From assembly GCA_002633005.1 (NCBI GenBank), contig NMRA01000010.1:2131056-2159493 (forward strand): a DNA stretch of 28,438 bases, read 5' to 3'. This DNA is from Phoronis australis. Lineage: Eukaryota; Phoronida; Phoronidae. Below, piece after piece: positions 22,601 to 28,438 of this stretch. Below the pieces are notes generated by a model. It made no database searches, had not been told where the DNA came from, and worked only from the letters and a program-made list of their open reading frames with translations. How positions within the stretch are numbered: the first letter of the stretch is position 1; each line of letters begins with the position of its first letter. The translations under genes were made by a program, and so were the position numbers.

Positions 22601-25423
22601 AAATTTATCTAAAATTTGTAAGGTAAATTAATGTAACTGACAGTGGGCAAAAATTAAAAAATGACCGTCTCATTGTATTGACTATCATGCTGTTGATTGG
22701 AAAAAATGGCAACACATCGGTAAACTTGTTACTGTAAAACAGTGTGTTATGTGGACTCCCAATTGCATTGCTTCACTAACTTGATCCTTTGCGTGTCAAC
22801 TACCATTAGCAACCACGGAGCCCTAATGAATTATTAACTCACATATTCATAAATAGCATTGACTTTATATTGTTCGACGTTTTTTGAGCGCGTGTGAGGG
22901 AAATTGACGCTCTAAACGTATCGATATATGTCGATGGAGCTGTTTTCTGTAGATATTTTTGCTCAAACAATCAAAACGTTAGAGCGCGTTCGGCGCCTCA
23001 CCAATATTTTTGGTTAACATCCCCGTTTGATTTGACGTCGAAGAAGGCCCATCGTCTCAGCGACATCTATAGAGGATAAAAATTCTTCTAGAGTTGATAA
23101 CCTCGCGGCTGGTAACGAGAAAACCAATGCTTGAATCAAAAAAGCTATCGCCCACGAGCTTCTAGCATTAATACCCCGAGTGCGTGGTACAAGTTTTCAC
23201 CTTTTCGCTAAAAATAAAATTATTGTCATCCGGGTCACTGTCTCGTAAAATTTAAGTGCTACTGAAAACAAGTTAGAGGAAGAGCCAACACGGTTGATCC
23301 GTTCTTTGTAACTGGTTGGCAAAAACTAAATAATGTGCAAATAACATATTTTCAGTGATTAGCCTACGTTTCGTATCATGGGACGCGCGAGTCTTTACGC
23401 ATGTATCTCGATTTCAACAATAAGTTTCAATTCAAAAGAAACGAACATGTGTTAGGAATGTAACAAAATTAAAGCTGCAGTTAATCTGTCTTCCATAACC
23501 CAAAAAATAACTTATGACTTGACCACTTGATGCTATGAAATTCATCTGAAATCACTCACAAGTCAAACTGGAATTGATAACACAACAGCGAAAGAAGTGA
23601 CAGTTCGTTACTGCTGGAGATAATGCTCATGTAAATATTGGCTTGTCATGACGTGTCACTTTATATCCTGAGGATGATCACAAGGAGTTGTTACTTCTTT
23701 GCAAACACAGAAATCAGCAAGGAACAAGTTCAGAACAGTTTTTATAGGTGAATGGTGTAAATCAAAAATTCTTCGTATACGTTTATTGCCCATACTTTTA
23801 CGATATGTTCAAGTGCTACATACTTTTATGGTAGGAGATAGTGGCCCACCATGAGTCGTGTGAGGTACCATGAGACCACCCCCTTTTCAGTAAACCGATT
23901 GTACATTTAACGATAGCCTGCGTTCATGTCGCTCCCCTATCGGTATTCATAGATATTATGAACTGGCTTACGTCTGTGTTTCTTTGTTCACGAATTATGC
24001 AGAGTTTATCGATTTATTGATTGTAAAGTAAATTGTGCCCCACTTTCCCCTAGTTAAGTCTTGGAATTTGCCCTCAAACGTTGTTGACGAAAGTAAATAG
24101 CAAGACACGAAAAGGTTTGACGTATCAAGCCGTTTCCTACGATTGGCGTTGAAAGCGTCAAGACTGGAACCACAGCCGCGTAGAGGCTAGAGGGTTCTGA
24201 TCTCCCATGCTCGATGTCCACTTGGTAACCGCAATGCAATTTCACTGTCTGAGTATCAACTCACTAGACTTTCCAAATTAAGTCATTAAAGATGTATTTG
24301 CATGCTCATAACTATGCTAATGTATAGCAGGAACTAAACGACAATGCTATTCGAACATCACCTACGCTAAACAAAGTGCAGATGTATTCATTGATAACTT
24401 ATAAATGTGAAAACAAAAAAGGAATTAGTATGTAAGTTCCACTTTAAGGTCATGACCTTGGTTTGCACGAAGCCGACTGTAGGCCCTAATGTATAGTATT
24501 CAGACCAATAGTGTTGAATAGGTTTGATCGTGTGAGGCCGCTATAGACGCAAACAGTGCAACTGAAAGGGCGATTTCGAAGAAATTTACCAGATATTTAT
24601 CTCAATCCTCGAAGGGCGGAGCACCTCGTTCGTTGAGCAGATAGTTGGTCGAGCATTAAGTCGCTGCCGCCCGGCCTGTGAATCGCCGATGAAAACTGTA
24701 TTAGGCAGGTAAGACCATCAATAAAAGGAAGAAACTGGTTTGAAGTCCTCGTTTCTAGTATTGATTTGTCTTTATCCGTATTGGAATGCTTCTGCAGTGA
24801 GACCTGCATAGCACCCTAATAGACCCCAGTTTCTAGTCAGTAGGTACATGTGAGAAGCCGAGGTCATGATCGAGCTAATGAGTATCGTGGCAGTTTGAAG
24901 GCTTATAGTTCCACTTGTACTTAATATGGTGATGGCCAGACTTTTATACAAAACAGAAGAATTCTCAAATTCAAAAGGACAGTAAACCATCTTCGATCTG
25001 TCCCCTGCTAATGTTCCATCACTTGACTAGTGATCACAAATCACACTTACATGTATCCTATCTGAACTGTTGCCTAATAACCCGGCAGCTCAAACTCATA
25101 GACATTGTATACATGCGCCGTTTTTGACTGAATTCTAAAATTTAGGGTTGGATTAGTCGTATAAACTCTAATGCGTTTTTGTTCGCGTGCTTGGTAACGA
25201 AAAACACGTCCTGTCAAGGAAAGGTGTGTTATGACACCGATTTTGTCAACTTAAAGGGGCTTCCATCATAAAATTTTTTTGTAGCGCAAATTGCTGCTTG
25301 ATCAAAATAGGTGTGAATCCTACGCTTATAAAGAACTGCGCATGTGGGCCCATTGCATTGTTCAGCTGGAACCATTTTTGTGCTTTATTGATATTTACTT
25401 ATAACTAAGCTGAAGAGCTATAA
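19697..25423. other. Intergenic, no convincing gene
   Basis: AT-rich, with only scattered short open frames. The region 20977-21488 has open frames on both strands (84 and 93 codons forward, 122 codons reverse) and is somewhat less AT-rich than its surroundings. I do not recognise any of the products; it may be an old repeat. A weak inverted pair (cgctctaaacgt / acgttagagcg) lies around 22908-22986. Confidence 0.6.
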
Positions 25424-25523
25424 ACCTGATTCAAGGGTTTAGCAGTGTTGCCCAGTGGGACTCGAACAGCGACCGCGAGTAAAGAAAGCGGCACCTATCA
25501 CACTAGGCCACACTGCTTCCTCT
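25424..25523 (-). mobile_element. tRNA-derived SINE-like element or tRNA pseudogene
   Basis: Read on the minus strand from 25520, the sequence has an A-box-like stretch (tggcctagtgtgataggtg) and a B box (tgttcgagtccc). A 7-bp acceptor-like pairing, agcagtg with cactgct, spans about 75 bp. The T-stem and anticodon stem are degenerate, so it is not a working tRNA. It is flanked by an imperfect direct repeat: 25406-25423 against 25524-25541, where 13 of the 17 core positions agree and all four differences are A/G changes. This resembles an aged target-site duplication. Confidence 0.6.
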
Positions 25524-25541
25524 GAACTAAAGAACTATAAG

Positions 25542-26504
25542 TTGACTTGTAACGTACAGCGTGTTAGTTTATTTGCCGAACGCGGGCTTGAGCAATATAG
25601 TCTAATTGCCACCCCAATAGCTCCCATAGTGAACCTTGTAATGCTGATTACTGTAAATTTTTTTGTTGAAATATATTAAATATGATCAGGAGAACAAAAT
25701 TAGCTTGGTTGCATAGTGCAACTTTGCAATTCAAGATGGCGCATTCCGCCATTATGAATTTCGACCCAGTTTAGTTTATTCAATGTGATGACTAACAGGG
25801 TCATGTAATACATTGTTTATACCATTTTCTGTGATGGGATGTCCATTTCTGATGTTATTTTATTGATACGGGGTTGTTTTCAAGTTCAAACCAGAGGTCA
25901 AATGTCAAAACCGCCTAGCAGAATTTTGAGATTTTAGTTTTTTATCTCATTATTTTTCATTTTCTTCGTTAACCTCTTCAAGCTATATTTTCAAAATGTT
26001 GACTATTGCATAGATGTACTATAGTGGGCCAAACATTTTGCTCACAAGTTTCATGATTGTTGTATTAGCACACTAGAGAAAGCGTATGGCGTGGAAATGC
26101 TCATACACTCAGCAGTTGCTGATGCGTCCAGCATGGTTACCGGAACTGCCCATTACTCCAAAAAACACAACTACGAAAAACCACTGCTCCGAAACGAAAA
26201 CACTACTCCGAAGAAACCCACGCCTCCTTCAAATATGAACGCATTTGTTTCATTTTATAACACTAATACAACGAGACTAATATAACGATTTGTCACTTCA
26301 TTGCAAGACCAAAATTCACTTCATATCTGAAATTAAATTTAAATCAAAGGTTAGTTTCTTCGACGGAACGCGGTTTTCTTGTTGCTACTGGAGTATATTT
26401 CCTCTTACTTTTTGATTTTGGAATAGTAAGAAAATGAATTGGTACACGCATACATGGGCAGAGAACGAATAAAATTAAAGCTTAAAATTTTCTGATATAA
26501 ACAG
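25542..26504. other. Intergenic, no gene seen
   Basis: AT-rich. A short, degenerate, C/A-rich repetitive stretch (actccgaaa-like units, about 26150-26225) produces a 64-codon low-complexity open frame that I do not regard as a gene. Confidence 0.6.
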
Positions 26505-26944
26505 CCAAGCAGCACCGTCCACATTTACTTGACTGTTGTGGCCAGAATTGTGGACATTTGCCTCTTGCCAAAGGGCTTCCGAAGGAGGGAAAGTTCTGTT
26601 ATTGTATTGCAAACAGAATTTGTGAGCTGGCTAAGATTTTCGAAGAACTGTCAAAACGAGAAAGGAAAAAAGAGTATATTTTCACGAGCTTTAAAGACTT
26701 GGGTGATCAAATGCTCCAGCCTGCTTAACAGTGATGGAAGAAATAGAATTGATGAAATTATAAATATACGACATGAAAGGACAAATTATTGGAATGCTTT
26801 TCTAAACAAGATGAGGCTAATGTTTTTAATGAAATGCGCGAGTTTACTGCTCCTTCTAGAAAAAACGCCGGGGGAGACGTCGAACAATTTCGTATCACAG
26901 TCAATACTAGACCACGGGCCAGCGTTATCACTTATCAGCAGTGA
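26505..26944 (+). pseudogene. Possible decayed or frameshifted coding segment, unknown family
   Basis: I do not recognise a family. After an acceptor-like AG (26503-26504) a frame stays open from 26507 to 26725. Its product is hydrophilic, Cys-containing and helix-rich in appearance (CYCIANRICELAKIFEELSK within it). It then hits TAA. The next protein-like stretch lies in another frame (about 26724-26809, including RIDEIINIRHERTNYW). The first frame reopens from 26777 to 26941. This pattern suits an old coding sequence broken by compensating indels. The second frame is also open as a single 144-codon ORF, 26529-26963, the longest open frame downstream of the main gene. Chance open frames remain possible. 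Confidence 0.3.
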
Positions 26945-26963
26945 CAGTCGCACAGCTCGCTGA

Positions 26964-28438
26964 GTAAGCTCTGAATCCAAGAAAAATGAGTTTTCGAAGA
27001 AATATACATCGTCCTGTAATGAAAATACTCTATACGGATTTTTACACAATGACGGGCGATGGAAACAAATGAATGTGAAAATACATGGCCTGATTTCAAA
27101 CATTGATTGACCTATTTTGTGGCATTTTGGACAAAGTATATGGCTTTGATACAATGACAGATAATGCAGTTAAGGGCTCGTTTCATGAAAGATACAAAAA
27201 TTTGGTCTAACGCTCCCTACTCGTAAAAAGGTTTCGTCAAATAATAATGAACGCATCACAGGCTAGAAATAATTCATATATTCTTAGAGACTTTGCACTT
27301 TTCTCAAGTGAAGTTTAAAAATCATTTTCAGGCATAGATGAACTAAGCATAGGATCAAATTTATTCGTAGAAACGAGCTTCTTATTTCAAAGGTTTTTTA
27401 GTTGAAACACTTGAACATAGATACCAAACTATATAGCATACTATAATGTTTACCTGTATGTTTTTGTATGTCAAGCTAAAAGCCTTTTTGAGAGAAATAA
27501 TACATTCCACAGTTATCTGTCATGAAAAATACGACATAAACTATTCTAATGGATACAAACTATGAAGGAAAGTAAACGTACTGGATGATATTACTCATTT
27601 GAAACGAAATGATTAATTTTCAAATACCCTAAGGATACTAAACGATTGTAATACAGATATTGCTAGTTGTACAGGACTTGAGGAACAGTGACAGGTGGCT
27701 CATTCAGAAGATATCCAGTCGTGACGGTACACGGAGTACTAGGTGACCTGCACTGACAAAACGGTGGACTTAGGTTTAATCAAAATTCATACAGCGACAA
27801 GAGAAACTTCCTTCAGTGCACAACATGCTGGATCTCACTGCCTTTACACGAGTGATCGTGTAACTCAGTCTGGAGTTTCAAGCATTTTCTTCTTTTCGGA
27901 GAACAAGAGGCACCGATCCCTTTACAACGCAAACAGGATATAGGACAGTAAGAACAGCATTTGGATTTTTATCTTCAAACCTGTTATTATTTACCAGTTT
28001 CCTCTTCGTATACGTTTTCATTCAGCACAACTGAGTATATGTATTGTTTAAATCGAATTAAACCTAAAGAAGTTATTCTATATCTGTTCTGTTTCTTGTC
28101 AGAATCGTTTGTCTTATTTGGTTAACCACATTCTATAACTAACTCTCAAGACTCAAACCACCACTTTTTTATAACTGGAAGGACCCTAGACACACTGACT
28201 AAGAACTATTTCGAAGAATTTTTCCACCTTAAAAGCCCCCTTTGTATAAATGCTCCTTTGTTATTGCGCATTGTCGTCGCTTATAAACCGTTATAGCACA
28301 GTACATTGAAACGGATTACGCTTGTTTTTTAGGTCATATTCTGGTTTGTATTGGTTACTCGTTGTATTTAAGTCGCATGCCCTGAATATGCAAGAATCTA
28401 CTTTGAAAATTTTTGTAATAAATCTGTGTCTTCTATCA
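26964..28438. other. Intergenic, no gene seen
   Basis: AT-rich, with no protein-like open frame. An AATAAA followed by a GT-rich stretch lies at 28417-28422, at the window edge. In DNA this AT-rich it could be chance, or it could mark the 3' end of a transcript whose exons I cannot see. Confidence 0.55.

Noticed and set aside
25441-25520. Functional tRNA gene on the minus strand
   Set aside because: The acceptor-like pairing and B box are good, but the T-stem does not pair and the anticodon arm has an oversized loop, so a SINE or pseudogene is the better reading.
26091-26285. 64-codon open frame rich in Thr, Asn, Lys and Pro
   Set aside because: It arises from a degenerate short repeat (actccgaaa-like units), not from a protein-like sequence.
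1-28438. CRISPR arrays, operons, bacterial promoters or ribosome binding sites
   Set aside because: The DNA is clearly eukaryotic, with spliceosomal introns; no such structures were seen.

Overview
The window is eukaryotic and most likely comes from a marine invertebrate animal. Coding exons are separated by introns with standard GT..AG borders, introns and flanks are AT-rich, and tRNA-derived and foldback repeat remnants are present. I cannot fix the phylum from the sequence. The dominant feature is one plus-strand gene for a sacsin-like giant protein. Five coding exons (449-565, 2830-2977, 3496-5052, 9027-16489, 17314-17628) splice in matching phases (0, 1, 1, 0) into one continuous frame of 9600 nt: 3199 residues plus a stop. 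The 5' end lies upstream of the window, because the first visible exon opens inside the first ATPase fold.

Protein layout, numbered from the first visible residue. A first Hsp90/GHKL-like sacsin module (SIRPT type) runs from about residue 1 to 1295. A second, homologous module starts at about 1296. A conserved pre-J region (about 2850-2940) is followed by a J-like domain with an intact HPD (2972-2974) and a C-terminal HEPN domain (about 3059-3199). Human sacsin (4579 residues) has three such modules, so unless another lies upstream this is a two-module form. Module 1's ATPase fold is split over several exons. Module 2 lies whole inside a single 7463-bp exon. The HEPN domain is cut in its first helix by the last intron.

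Region by region: 1-448, end of an upstream intron beginning with a 25-bp tandem duplication; 449-17628, the gene, with introns of 2264, 518, 3974 and 824 bp; 17686-17691, a poly(A) signal; 17697-28438, about 10.7 kb without a convincing gene. That last stretch holds a poly-C tract with an assembly gap, a foldback/MITE-like element (19494-19696), a minus-strand tRNA-derived SINE-like element (about 25424-25523) and a possible decayed coding segment (about 26505-26944).

The most unusual structure is a 61-65-bp tandem triplication (2938-3124). It copies the end of exon 2, the codons of the glycine-rich ATP-lid motif and the 5' splice site, leaving a GC-type and a second GT-type donor copy downstream of the real one, beyond an in-frame stop.
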